DNA of 64,000 nucleotides. Origin: Dactylonectria macrodidyma (Eukaryota > Ascomycota > Sordariomycetes > Hypocreales > Nectriaceae). Position 1 is the stretch's first letter, and every line of letters starts with the position of its first letter. Shown piece by piece: positions 11,384-21,240 of this stretch. The stretch lies in assembly GCA_020744425.1 (NCBI GenBank), contig JAGMUV010000013.1:62001-126000 (forward strand), written 5' to 3'. A model generated the notes under the pieces. It saw nothing but the letters and a program-made list of their open reading frames with translations. It did not search any database and was not told where the DNA came from. The translations under genes were made by a program, and so were the position numbers.

Positions 11384-11998
11384 AAACAGATATGAAATGC
11401 AAATCTATCATGGGCAGACCAGCGTGCTAGCGCAGGTGAGCAACAGACTGCTGAAAACCCTCCCAGCAATAACGGTTAATAAAAGAGTAATCATCACTCG
11501 AGCTATCCTTAGTACAGAATGTCCTAGCCCTTCTCCTCGGGGGTGGTATAAAGTGCACATCAAATATACCAATGTCGGGGACCCAAGCTACTTAGTTAGA
11601 CCATACAGGAAGCTGAAACATGTATGGATGAAGGTCGCCCCACAAGCATTTGGGGATATCAAAGAGATTGGCTCGACTGGAGGGTGGAGCATCGTCACTA
11701 CAGGTGCTCGGTTTCGGGTTCTTTGAAAGGTCCGTCCATCTTCCTACCTACTATGTAGCAACTATCTTCTGTACTTTAATAGCCCCATCCCCACCATCTC
11801 CATAGGCATCAGGTCTCATCACAGCGTCCTGTCGGTGGCACAGACCCATTCTCCTGCTCCTGGACTCCCTCTTCGTTATCTTAGCAGGCAACCTTTGATC
11901 AAGTTAACCCTGAAAACAGTTTCCATCCACTGCAAAGGCAGGTCCGCCCTCCATTTGATCAACACATTGCCGAGCCAAGCCAGAGGCATCAGCCACTG
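11384..11998. other. Intergenic region before tannase 1
   Basis: A 615-bp gap with no supported gene and no CGACGTCG core. It holds two TTTGATCAA sequences near 11895 and 11955, of unknown meaning. It should contain the bZIP 3' end and the promoter of the esterase at 11999. Confidence 0.5.
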
Positions 11999-13606
11999 AT
12001 GGATTACATCGGCTCACTTCTCAACCCGCTGCTGCAACAGGCAACGCTTGTCGCCAGAGATCCTCTGTGCAACCCAGGGGCCATCTCACTCCCTGAACTG
12101 AAAGGGCTCGAGATTCTGGCTGTAGATGCCGTTCCCACGCTAAATTACACATTCCCTGCCGATTCTGGTCTTGAGGCAAGAGATGATGTTTTTGGCGGAA
12201 ACTTCTGCAATGTCACTGTCACCTACACGCATCCGGGCTGGGGAGACACGATCACCGTCACCACATATCTGCCTTTCCAAGAAGAATGGAATGAAAGATT
12301 TATAGCGACTGGAGGAGGCGGGCTCGTCACCGGAGGAGAGCACTTTGCCCTAATTCTCATGGCTCCTCACTTGGCCAAGGGGTTTGCCGTCTCCACTACT
12401 GACGGTGGGCATGCGTCGTCCCCTGCTGAAGCAATGGCTTCTGATATCTCATGGCCTCATTCAAGTCCTGGAAACGTCAACTGGCCCCTCTTGATGGACT
12501 TTGCATCTGTTGCGTTACACGATATGAGTATCGTTGGCAAGGCAGTTGTTAAGGCCTTTTATGGATCAGATCCGAAATACTCTTATTTCTTTGGCGCATC
12601 AACTGGAGGAAGACAAGGCCATATACTCGCCCAACGATATCCTCATGATTTCGACGGTATTATCGCTCTCTGTCCCGCTATTAATTGGCACAAGTTTCTG
12701 TTTTCCAACATCTATCCTGGGATGCTCATGGGCCACAAGCAGGTGTACCCTCGGGCATGCGAGATGGAAGCTTTTCGTCAAGCGGCAGTAGCGGCCTGCG
12801 ATCCTTTGGATGGATTGAAAGATGGGATTATCTCGAGGCCAGATCTTTGCCAATTTGACCCTCGGTCCGTTATAGGTCGTGGATTTGAGTGCGATGGAAC
12901 TCCATCGACGTTCTCATCCGATGCCGCGGAAATCGCGAGGGCCGCATGGCAGGGCCCTCGAAGCGCAACTGGAGAGTTCCAATGGTATGGCTTTGGCGTT
13001 GATGCAGATATTTCGACACCTGGAGTAGGATCAGCGAGTACAATCTGCACTTCCGAAAGCCAGTGTTCGCCCGCACGCTTTATAATCTCGGATCTGTGGA
13101 TCAGGTACTGGGTTAAAAAGGATGCAAGCTTCGATGTATCATCTGTATCTCACGAAGAGTGGGACGCGATTTTTCATTCCTCTGTGAATGAGTATTCATC
13201 CATTATTGGCACCGTCGACCCAGACCTCTCTGCATTTCGAAGAGCCGGCGGAAAAATGCTCAACTGGCATGGAATGGCCGATCAGGTGATCCCAGTAAGT
13301 GGAAGCGTCGATTACTACAAACAGGTTCTAGAGAAGGATCCAAATGCTCAGGATTACTATCGCCTATATTTGGCGCCTGGTGCAACGCATTCTCTGGTTG
13401 GGCATGTCGTTCCAGAGACAGGCGAAGTGATGAGTGCTCTGCAGGATTGGGTGGAGAATAGTATAGCCCCGGATACACTTCGCGCGACAGGGCCTGCTCC
13501 ATTTCAACCTGAGATTACTTTCGAGCGGGATCTCTGTATGTATCCTCGCGTCCAACACTACCGAGGGGGAGACGAGACTTCATCTGATTCATTTATTTGT
13601 GAATAG
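11999..13606 (+). CDS. Tannase/feruloyl esterase family protein 1
   Basis: Predicted 535-residue serine esterase of the fungal tannase family (PF07519 type), which hydrolyses ester bonds of phenolic acids. Seen: FCNVTVTYTHPGWGD near residue 70, the nucleophile elbow GASTGGRQ (Ser201), the calcium-loop-like CDPLDGLKDGIISRPDLC, GMADQ (Asp428) and GATHS (His464), ending with YPRVQHYRGG. Length is normal and there is no intron. There is no clear signal peptide: the N-terminus is MDYIGSLLNPLL. Unusually, the Cys-Ser and His-Cys neighbours of the catalytic residues in characterised tannases and feruloyl esterases (the CS-D-HC motif) are Ala200 and Ser465 here, so the disulfide joining Ser and His should be absent. 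It lies just downstream of the bZIP gene on the same strand. Confidence 0.85.
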   Translation: MDYIGSLLNPLLQQATLVARDPLCNPGAISLPELKGLEILAVDAVPTLNYTFPADSGLEARDDVFGGNFCNVTVTYTHPGWGDTITVTTYLPFQEEWNERFIATGGGGLVTGGEHFALILMAPHLAKGFAVSTTDGGHASSPAEAMASDISWPHSSPGNVNWPLLMDFASVALHDMSIVGKAVVKAFYGSDPKYSYFFGASTGGRQGHILAQRYPHDFDGIIALCPAINWHKFLFSNIYPGMLMGHKQVYPRACEMEAFRQAAVAACDPLDGLKDGIISRPDLCQFDPRSVIGRGFECDGTPSTFSSDAAEIARAAWQGPRSATGEFQWYGFGVDADISTPGVGSASTICTSESQCSPARFIISDLWIRYWVKKDASFDVSSVSHEEWDAIFHSSVNEYSSIIGTVDPDLSAFRRAGGKMLNWHGMADQVIPVSGSVDYYKQVLEKDPNAQDYYRLYLAPGATHSLVGHVVPETGEVMSALQDWVENSIAPDTLRATGPAPFQPEITFERDLCMYPRVQHYRGGDETSSDSFICE

Positions 13607-13978
13607 TCGTTGGTCTGCCTCTACTGTTTGAGGTAGTCATACGAATTGGCTGGTCTATTATGATGGAGGATGCAAAGTCTTTTTAGACCAGCGTTTTAGT
13701 GGTCGCTCTTCTGTGTAGGTTACTTAGCTGGCTTCATAGCATAAAGCCAGCTTTGCAAATAACAAATAGCACCCATGATCAAACATTTCAGGATATTATT
13801 TCGTTGCCCATCTGATACTAAGTTGTGTTCACAAACCGACTCCTAATAGATTAGATCAGCTACCTACCCTGCAACCACTAGATTGATAGAACGTGATTAA
13901 GTTCCAATTTCAGTATTTACATTGTAGCCCCTAGGTAAATTAATGCCATATTAAATTCTTTTGCAGCCCGAAATAGCA

Positions 13979-15108
13979 CTACTCGGTATTATCAGAATGT
14001 CTAATTGTTACTAGCGGTGCCATGTCCGGGTATTTCTTTGCAAATGTTTCATCTAGAGACCAATTTTCATAGGTGCAGACATGACCCTCAAACTTGTGAT
14101 TAAGAGCAGTCTCACCTAAGTCTTTGACTAAGAGGCTTTCGGAAGACGGCCAGTTGAGGGATATATGGCGACCCCAATCGGCATCTAGCTGCTCCCTAAA
14201 GCCATCTATGGTAATTTTCCCGAGCGCCATGGCATCCCGCAGGAGAGGGAATGGCATAAAATCGACGTGGAGTGGATGGGGCACACTGGTTTGGATATCT
14301 GTCGGACGGAGCGACTCGGGGATGTCGTTGTATGCCTGTAGAGACGGGAAGAACCGGTACTGGGATTTGTCATTAGTTGCTGAACTGAGAATATACAACA
14401 GGCATCAGTGGTGTCTACCCGAAGAATGCGATAAGCGAGAAGGTACACCGCGGTTTGGAGCGCTAAATCCCCCGTGTCTGGCCTTTTTATCAGCTTGTAC
14501 AAGACCGCTGTCACTGGATTGGTAGGGCTTCTGAGCAGCAAGAGATCCGAGAGCTCAGGGTTGACGGGAATTGGTGGCGTAGAGGTAAGCCGCAGTTGAG
14601 ATTTGACAAGCGCGGTGAAGACGGTGTGTTCAAAGCATTCAGAGTAGGATTTATGGGTCATGGGAATGCAGCAGCACTCTATTGCTGATGGCTCCATGCG
14701 GTCTGCTGGCATCAGAGATGATAGGAGGGCGGTTCCCAGGTCTCTCCCAACGTCCCCCTTAGTGTCTCCCGCAGGCCTTCCGTTCGTAGGGCCTCTGGTC
14801 TCGGACGATTCACCATGGTGCGGCGGCTGGGATTGCGCTGGATGGAGGTTGTCCGACCTTGTCTGGGCTGTCTGGGCCGTATTGGCGGCTTGTCTTGTCT
14901 GTCCTGCAGAATCCGGACTATGCTCGAGGTTGCGGATTACGGCGCGCAGATGGGCAATCTCTTCCCGCGCCTGGTCTAGCTGGTCCTCGAGGTCCTGAAT
15001 GTGGACTTTGGCTCGCTCTCGCTTCCGCTTCTGTGACGCCTTGTCCAGCGCTCGCTTCCTCTGGAGCTGGCCCGGGGACCTGGTCCTGACCGACTTGGCC
15101 AGACTCAT
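13979..15108 (-). CDS. bZIP transcription factor with DUF3425 domain (copy 2)
   Basis: Predicted 356-residue nuclear regulator in two exons on the minus strand, 15108-14419 and 14359-13979 (intron 59 nt, donor GTAGAC, acceptor CCCAG). The intron position is identical to copy 1: ...YRILR joined to YRFFPSLQAY. The basic region QLQRKRALDKASQKRKRERA and coiled coil lie at about residues 12-60. The DUF3425 part includes CCCIPMTHKSYSECFE, LLLRSPTNPVTAVLYKLI and PHPLHVDFMPFPLLRDAM. An in-frame ATG at 15216 would add 36 residues but would read through the GTCGACGTCGAC palindrome, so the ATG at 15108 (MSLAKSVRT) is preferred, giving the same palindrome-ATG-basic-region layout as copy 1. It converges on tannase 1. 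Confidence 0.8.
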
Positions 15109-15187
15109 GTCCGCAGAGCTGGACGAAGGGCCTAAAGGAGTGGGAAAACTCGCTTGGCGAACAATGTGAGCTTGGAGCCTGCTGCAG

Positions 15188-15203
15188 TGGTCGACGTCGA
15201 CTA
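15188..15203. promoter_or_regulatory. GTCGACGTCGAC palindrome upstream of bZIP regulator 2
   Basis: TGGTCGACGTCGACTA, differing from the 16-bp palindrome at 10142 only at the right edge. It lies about 80 bp before the chosen start of bZIP copy 2 (minus strand). The preceding GCTGCAG is also seen before the site at 26093. Confidence 0.55.
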
Positions 15204-15319
15204 GTTGTATCAACATCCCTGAAGAGAGGTGATGTACTCCGCATTTACTGGTGACGGAAATTGCAAGACACCGACGCCTTTGCCACCCCCACTATTGACG
15301 CAGCCCCGCAATTCTGATG

Positions 15320-15331
15320 GGCGACGTCGTC
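15320..15331. promoter_or_regulatory. CGACGTCG site between bZIP 2 and esterase relic
   Basis: GGCGACGTCGTC, an imperfect member of the palindrome family with its core at 15322-15329. It lies in the gap between the bZIP gene (minus strand) and the truncated esterase relic (plus strand), so it could have served either. Confidence 0.4.
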
Positions 15332-15400
15332 CTTCAATCTAATCAACTCCACTCGACCACTAGGTCAAGACTCGTCTCCACAGGACGTTATTGAAGCTAG

Positions 15401-16726
15401 TTGATAGTTTCGATTTATAACCTGTTGATGAGTGACTTGCCGGCCCATTGTAGAATTGCCGCTCAATTCAACACCTCTTCTAGCAGCACGGTGCATTTCG
15501 AGCTGTGGATGCCCGCAGAAGAAGAATGGAACAACCGCTTTTTGGTAGTTGGTAATGGAGGCTGGGCCGGCGCCATCAACTATCCCGGCATGGGAAGGGG
15601 GTTGAGGTCAGGTTAGTATTCTTAACATTATTGAGGCCAGTATTGACCATTTCGTCAAGGCTTTGCCGGGATGAGTACGAATGCAGGCCATAACTCCACT
15701 GCGGATGATGGTACTTGGTTTCGAAATGAAGAAGAGAGTATTGACTTGTCAGTGAATCCCATCAAAGGCTTACAATTGACCACTAACTCGAATGTAGCGG
15801 CCATCGGGCTCTGCACTTGTCCATCGAGTATTCAAAGCAGTTGATAGAGGCATACTATTCAAGACCCACCTCTTGGTCGTACTACATGGGTGGTTCAACC
15901 GGTGGTCGTCAGGGACTAGCTGAAGCTCAGCTATACCCTGAGGACTTTGATGGTATTCTTGTTGGTTGCCCAGTAATTTGGCAGACTCACCTCGAAGGTA
16001 TTTTACCCTATATGTAGCTCATGTTCTCTTGTGCAAGTTGAACGGATGGCTAATATGATGCATCAACAGCATGGGAGAATTATGTTGGCAAGGGACAATA
16101 TCCTACCACTCTCGACACGTATATCAGTGCTGATCAGTGGACATCTGTACACGAAGAAGTACTCAGACAGTGCGATGGTCGCGATGGTGTCAAGGATGGA
16201 ATTATTTCAGATCCGAAACGTTGTGACTTCACACCGGAAAGCCTTCTTTGTGGCATCAGGTCAAACGACGCGAGCAAGTGTCTTACCCCTGCGCAGCTGA
16301 CCAACCTAAAGGCAAAATACAACCCTTGGATCGACGTGAACAACACGTTTGTGTATCCTGGAATTGCTCCCGGAGCCGAGGAGCTCGTTCAGTTTTACAC
16401 AAACGGGCCAGCCCCAGGCGGAATCGGCCTCACGTTCTACCAGAACGCTATTCTTAATGACAGCACTTTTGAAGCTCTCGACATTTCGAAAAGACACCAA
16501 ACATTCCGCCTTGTTGTCTCTGATTGAATGGAGAGAAGGTGGGAAGGCTCCCGAGTTTATCATTGGGACCAAATACAAGAACGAAACTGTGGTTGGGGAG
16601 ACGCCAGTTGATCTAAGGGTGGACTTCACGCGACCAAATTGTCGATGGCCATCCATCGCAAAGTTTAAGGGCGGAGACGTCAACAAGGCAAGCAATTGGA
16701 AGTGCCCAGAAACCTGGCTGGAGTAG
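15401..16726 (+). pseudogene. Truncated feruloyl esterase/tannase-family relic
   Basis: Remains of a tannase-family gene of a subfamily different from the three other esterases here. Recognisable exons: LPAHCRIAAQFNTSS with WNNRFLVVGNGGWAGAINYP (15428-15612); GFAGMSTNAGHNST (about 15660); RALHLSIEYSKQL with the nucleophile elbow GGSTGGRQG (15800-16010); a block with CDGRDGVKDGIISDPKRC (about 16070-16490); and the family C-terminus APEFIIGTKYKNET ... FTRPNC ... GGDVNKASNWKC (16550-16726). The signal peptide region is missing. Between about 16490 and 16520 the frame changes, and the roughly 130 residues that should hold the catalytic Asp and His are gone. It cannot make an active enzyme. The N-terminal break lies close to the bZIP 2 promoter, suggesting that a rearrangement joined them. 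Confidence 0.75.
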
Positions 16727-17640
16727 TGGAAAATATTCTTAATAAAACCTACTGTTAAGAAATACTAAAAAGTTACTAGTAATCCTTAACATTTAAAATC
16801 CCTTCTTTTATAACTTATATATCTTTATAAGTAAAAGGCCTAGAATTTTAAGGATTTAATTATAGTTATTTTTATATTATATATATATATTATTAATTTC
16901 TATATAATTTTATAGTCCCTGACTGGCTAAGTATATGCTTTTAAAAACTCTCCTTATTGGTGGGAAAAGTGTGCGAAAGGGGGGGGGAAGCGGTCGGTTG
17001 GGTCATGTGACGGCTAGTCACGTCACAGTAACGGGCACCTAGACCGTTACACCACAGGGCAAAAGATTGGGCCTTGATCGCAATTGCAGCAATCAAGCAG
17101 GTGCACTAGCTACCTTATAGAGCTTACGGAGAACCAGGCCGTAGCAGGTCGCCACCTTAAGATGTGCAGCCCGCCAGAGTACGAAGCTATTCCTTTCTTG
17201 AATATTTCCAAGCTAAGACTTTTCGAGCGGGTTCGCACTATTCCATTTTCGAATTTTTCCGAGCTAAGACTTTATAGGAAGTGTTGGATTATGTATCGGA
17301 TTAATCCTAGCTATAGCAATAAGCGGGCACCTTGAACTTTTAGCGTAGCTGGTGAATCCATCAGGAAGTCAAAGCCTTTCCTCTTCGGAGCTAAGACATT
17401 CTTATGTTAGCAATCATTTTATTAAGCTTTAATCCGACAATTATTCCAAACTCTGATAACTAATGTCATTAGGTAGTGAAAAATACGGGACTAGATTCAT
17501 TCGTCTACGATTCTCTCGCTCTATAACTAGTGTTATTTTTATTTTGTTCTAATAAAGTTTTTTCCTCTGAACAGCCCGTCATCCCTGACCCCAAAATCTC
17601 CATATGACTGTGTAGCCAATTGTCTGACAGCTTGCCGAGA
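16727..17640. other. AT-rich island and repeat-like sequence, no gene
   Basis: 16736-16920 is strongly AT-rich with long TA runs, as in mutated (RIP-like) fungal repeats. 17185-17275 holds two near-copies of a phrase ending in TTTCC(A/G)AGCTAAGACTTT, with a third partial copy near 17385-17400 (TCGGAGCTAAGACATT). No gene is supported. Confidence 0.5.
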
Positions 17641-17643
17641 GCA

Positions 17644-17970
17644 GCCCGAATAGGAAGGCGGTCAGGGCTGCATATATTACCCCTGTCTGCTGCGGGGACA
17701 GTCTAGATGACGACAGAGAATACACACACATCAGGCTATCAATTTGACCGGGGTGCTTTGCAGCTACCTATAATGACAATTGCATCCCACAGTATGTATT
17801 GTGTGTGTATGTGTGTGTGGCTGGCAGATCTCCCGGCCGTGATCGCGCAAGTGTTGCAGTCACTATTAAAAGTGGGGGCCTGAGGCATCTAGCCAATAGG
17901 CTGATCTGACCGCCTTCCTATTCGGGCAGCGCCCGGCACATGCTCTGCACATGGTCAAATCTAAACAACT
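17644..17970. repeat. Dispersed repeat, copy B, with internal inverted repeat
   Basis: A perfect 22-bp inverted repeat, GCCCGAATAGGAAGGCGGTC AG at 17644-17665 and its complement at 17906-17927, encloses about 240 bp. The part from 17795 to 17970 is the reverse complement of copy A at 481-626, and similarity extends past the inverted repeat on the right, so the true element is larger than the pair of arms. A GT-rich simple stretch lies at 17797-17820. It has no coding capacity and is probably a non-autonomous transposon or LTR remnant. Confidence 0.6.
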
Positions 17971-18409
17971 CCTATTAAAAGGGCCTTCCGTACGCAGCTG
18001 CACATCATCAGATAGCCCTGTCACCCGCTCATCCTTTTATTATAACGAGCTCCCGCAACCCCCCCTCCGCAATTGAAGGGCATTACCAAACTGTTTTCTC
18101 ACCATATAGTCTCTGCCGGTCTCTGTCTCTACCAACTAGCTCCTTGCTCTGCTCCGACAACGCGCTCGTTATCCATCTTCGACAATCCTCCCCTCTGATG
18201 ATTCACTCCCTCCGACTATTCGCCGATCCTTCCCCGTCTCCAACTTGCCACAACCACGATGTCGCATTGGAAGGTGTGATCCATGGATCATATTTTCCCT
18301 AAGTTCCAGCACATGAACCTAGCTTATAACATCGACGTCCCCAATTAATCTCATTCGACATTACCAGCGCATGCTTAGCTAGGAAGCAGTGCGCTCTGAT
18401 TGTCGGTAG

Positions 18410-19549
18410 ATGTCTCAATTGGTAAGCCTGATGGGATGATCAATTGAAGTTATCATCGGCGGCTTGTAGTTGGGAATACAGGAGGGATTCGGTGAAGATG
18501 ACCTAACTGTTATTTAGCTATCACGGCCATCCACCGCACTTCATGACGAGGGCGACGATTACTTAATCGATGGTCCACCAACCAGGGACCAAGAAAACAA
18601 TATGCGTTCATATGGACATGTTGTCCCTGCCCCACAGGTGGAATGCGCGTCTCCGTTGAGCTTTGCCCCTCATGTGGGACCCCAAGGTGTTCCTACTGCA
18701 CTCTGGAAAAGGTCATTGTCAAGTAATGGTAGCACAATGTTACCAATACCGGCGCGAACCAGGTCCCCTCCCGAAGCCGAACAGACCTTCTCTGCATGGC
18801 CTTGGTTCCGCGCACTTGCTATCTCGGATAACAGCCATGATCTTCGCATAAGTGCAGATCGGCTTGGGGGTGACAACCTCGCTGCCCTAACAGACTGTCA
18901 TGCAGACCACCAACTCTGTCTCGATGAGGAACTTCTATATTTAATCAATCAACTACCTTTCCTTGAACAGGAAAATGGTATTCAATCCCGCCTCACGCCC
19001 CGCTCCCCGGCTAATTATGAGGCGTCCCTCACTGGTTCCGGCTCTCAATCTTCAACACCAGATAGTGACGCGGCCTTGACGCCAAATTTGCACACTTGCC
19101 CCTACTGTCTCGCCAAATTCTCTTTGCAAGCCCTGAACAAGCATCGTCTGGCCCATGTCCCTACGTTCCCCTGCCGACTCGATAACGAACCGGGGTGCAG
19201 AGAGAGCTTCAAGACTGAAAAGGATCAGTACCGCCATTGGCACGAATCTTGTAAAGTGGCCGGAAAGCTTCTTCCCCCATATGGATGCTGCTGCGGAAAG
19301 GGGGTGAAGCGCTGGGATAGATTCAAGAAGCATATAGGTCAATGCCCCAGCGCAAAACACCAGCTTGGTGGCAATCCACACCGTTGCTATTGCGGTGCAC
19401 AGTTCGAGACTTGGGTTGAGATGAAGGCTCACCACGAGTCAACCCACCAAAAAAGTCCAGGACGCCCAAGAAAGAGTAATACTGCGAGGACACGTAATGT
19501 GCGTGGTACGGAGGTGTCCTTCAAAAGTTCTTGCCCACCCTCGCGCTAG
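18410..19549 (+). CDS. C2H2 zinc-finger-like protein
   Basis: Predicted 347-residue putative nuclear DNA-binding protein. The main exon is 18518-19549. It is best joined to a 12-nt first exon at 18410-18421 (MSQL) by a 96-nt intron, GTAAGC...ATTTAG, both in phase 0; without that exon the first internal ATG is at 18602. The C-terminal half holds Cys/His motifs: CPYCLAKFSLQALNKHRLAH (about residues 193-212), then CRLDNEPGC...HWHESC, YGCCCGKG...HIGQC and HRCYCGAQFETW...HHESTH. They are followed by a basic tail with the AT-hook-like core GRPRK. The N-terminal half is low-complexity and Ser/Pro-rich. It lies between two repeat-rich segments and shows no tie to the esterase cluster. A regulatory role is likely from the fingers; targets are unknown. 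Confidence 0.6.
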
Positions 19550-20262
19550 CCGCAAGCCACCGTCAGCCAGGAAAAAGCAAGGAAGCCGGATTTAACTCCC
19601 GCACACACGATTTCGCAGGGAAAGGGATTTCTTCCCGTTTCTCTTCAGTTTCTGACTTCCTAGCTATGGCCCCTAATACGGATATCGCGACCCGGGCTTT
19701 GGTGGCTACTCTGAAGTCCCCTTGGGGCGGCAAGACTACAGTCGAGGTTAACTCTCCTCTCCATCGTAGTATTCTCTCAATACAGTGGCATTACCTCTTG
19801 AGTTGATCTCATCTGGCCCGTGACAAAAATCAGAGTGTGACACTCGCTTGTCTGTGACACTCGCTTATCATGCACGTCCAACAATTGTAAAAAAAAGGTC
19901 AACTTTCAGAATCCCTTTCTTACAGCAGCTGTTAACGCCCCGCTAGGTTCATAGCTGCACTTGCTGCCATTTTTAACCTGCAATTTTTTTTTCCCTTAGC
20001 AAAATGCTAACAACGGGTGCTAAGGAAAAAATTTTATTGGAGAGTACTTTCGTTGAATTGGAGGCATGTTGGAACACCAGGGTCGGGACCGACTCGGAGA
20101 AGGCTCGCCGAGCCTCCGGCCGGCTAGCCTAGATTAGGAAGAAAGGAGAGCTAGACCTCCCTGACCTTAAGGGGCGGGGGCCATAGTGAACAGATACACA
20201 ATACACACACATGTTCAAGGTCATCAATTGGTCATACGAGCGATCCAACAACTTTAATAATA
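19550..20262. other. Repeat-rich gap, no gene
   Basis: At 19834-19877 lies a doubled phrase, GTGACACTCGCTTGTC TGTGACACTCGCTTATCA, which is a C-to-T/G-to-A diverged version of the right end of the MITE at 20263-20685. Around 19982-20035 is a hairpin (AAATTTTTTTTTCCCTTAGCA opposite TGCTAAGGAAAAAATTTT). A short ORF from 20004 ends after about 40 codons with no recognisable content. Confidence 0.5.
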
Positions 20263-20685
20263 ACGTATATGATAAGCGAGCGTCGCACTTATACTGTATA
20301 CTTAAAAACTCTAAACTTTAAATTTTATAAAATAGCTAATATAGCTTTAGGATTTTTAGGAAATTAATTTTAAATATTTAATTAAAAAGTTAATTAAAAA
20401 GTTAATAAGCTAGTATTTTCTTTAGACTTTTTAAAATTTTTTTATTAAGCTAGTTATAAATAAAAATAGTTTAAAATATAGTGCGAATTTTATGCTACTA
20501 GCGCTATAAGTATATCTAGGCTAGAAAAATTCTTAAAAATAATTTATTTTATAAATAAGCTAGGAAAAAATCTTAACTATTTTAAGCTTAGTTTAAATTT
20601 TTAAGAATTTTTTTAAACTTATAATTTAAAGTAGAAATCTCACTGCGACGCTCGCTTGTCTGCGACGCTCGCTTATCACATACGT
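20263..20685. mobile_element. MITE-like element with TA target-site duplication
   Basis: A 423-bp AT-rich, non-coding element. Its left end reads ACGTATATGATAAGCGAGCG(TCGCA) and its right end is the inverted form (TGCGACGCTCGCTTATCACATACGT), with a single mismatch in about 25 bp. It is flanked by TA at 20261-20262 and 20686-20687. The right end carries the subterminal CGACGCTCGCTT phrase twice. TA duplication plus terminal inverted repeats is what Tc1/mariner-type MITEs leave; assigning it to that superfamily is inference. The interior is nearly all A/T. Confidence 0.75.
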
Positions 20686-21240
20686 TAGTGCATACTCCGT
20701 TGAGAATATGTGGTTTCCTGCGTGGGCTTCGACTAGCTCTCTGATGGCTGTCTAGGATTGTCCCTTCGCAACGTTGAGGTGGTTATTTCCCCTCAGGCAG
20801 TGGTACAAAAAACAAAAATAGTCCCTGTAAATGCAAGTGCCGATTTTGACCTAGTATTTACCTTGAGAGAAAGACATAGTTCATACCATGTTCCCTCCGC
20901 TATGCGTTAAATTTCTAGATGTACTACGTTTCAACAAACCAGGTATACCAGGCAGAGGGAAATATACACTCTACGAGTCTGTCTAATAAGTGGTGCTAAT
21001 ATGAGACGAGTTTGGTCGATGACAATATGTTGCGGTGTATCTCTTTCCACGCGAGTCATGAGTTTAAAATTGAATTACGTATCTCATATTTGAAGCACCG
21101 AAACTACGATTTGCTACAGAGACCTGGTCGGTGTTCGTAAGACGAGCTCGCCAGCATCTCATGCAACCTCTGGGTAGAGCGCAAAGAATGTCCAAATCCA
21201 GATCTTCAAACACAGCACAATCGCTGAATAGTCCCACCAT

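Noticed and set aside
16995..17065. tRNA-like phrase (TGGTGTAACGGTCTAGG on the minus strand)
   Set aside because: It resembles an A box, but no acceptor stem, anticodon arm or B box could be folded; at most a SINE trace.
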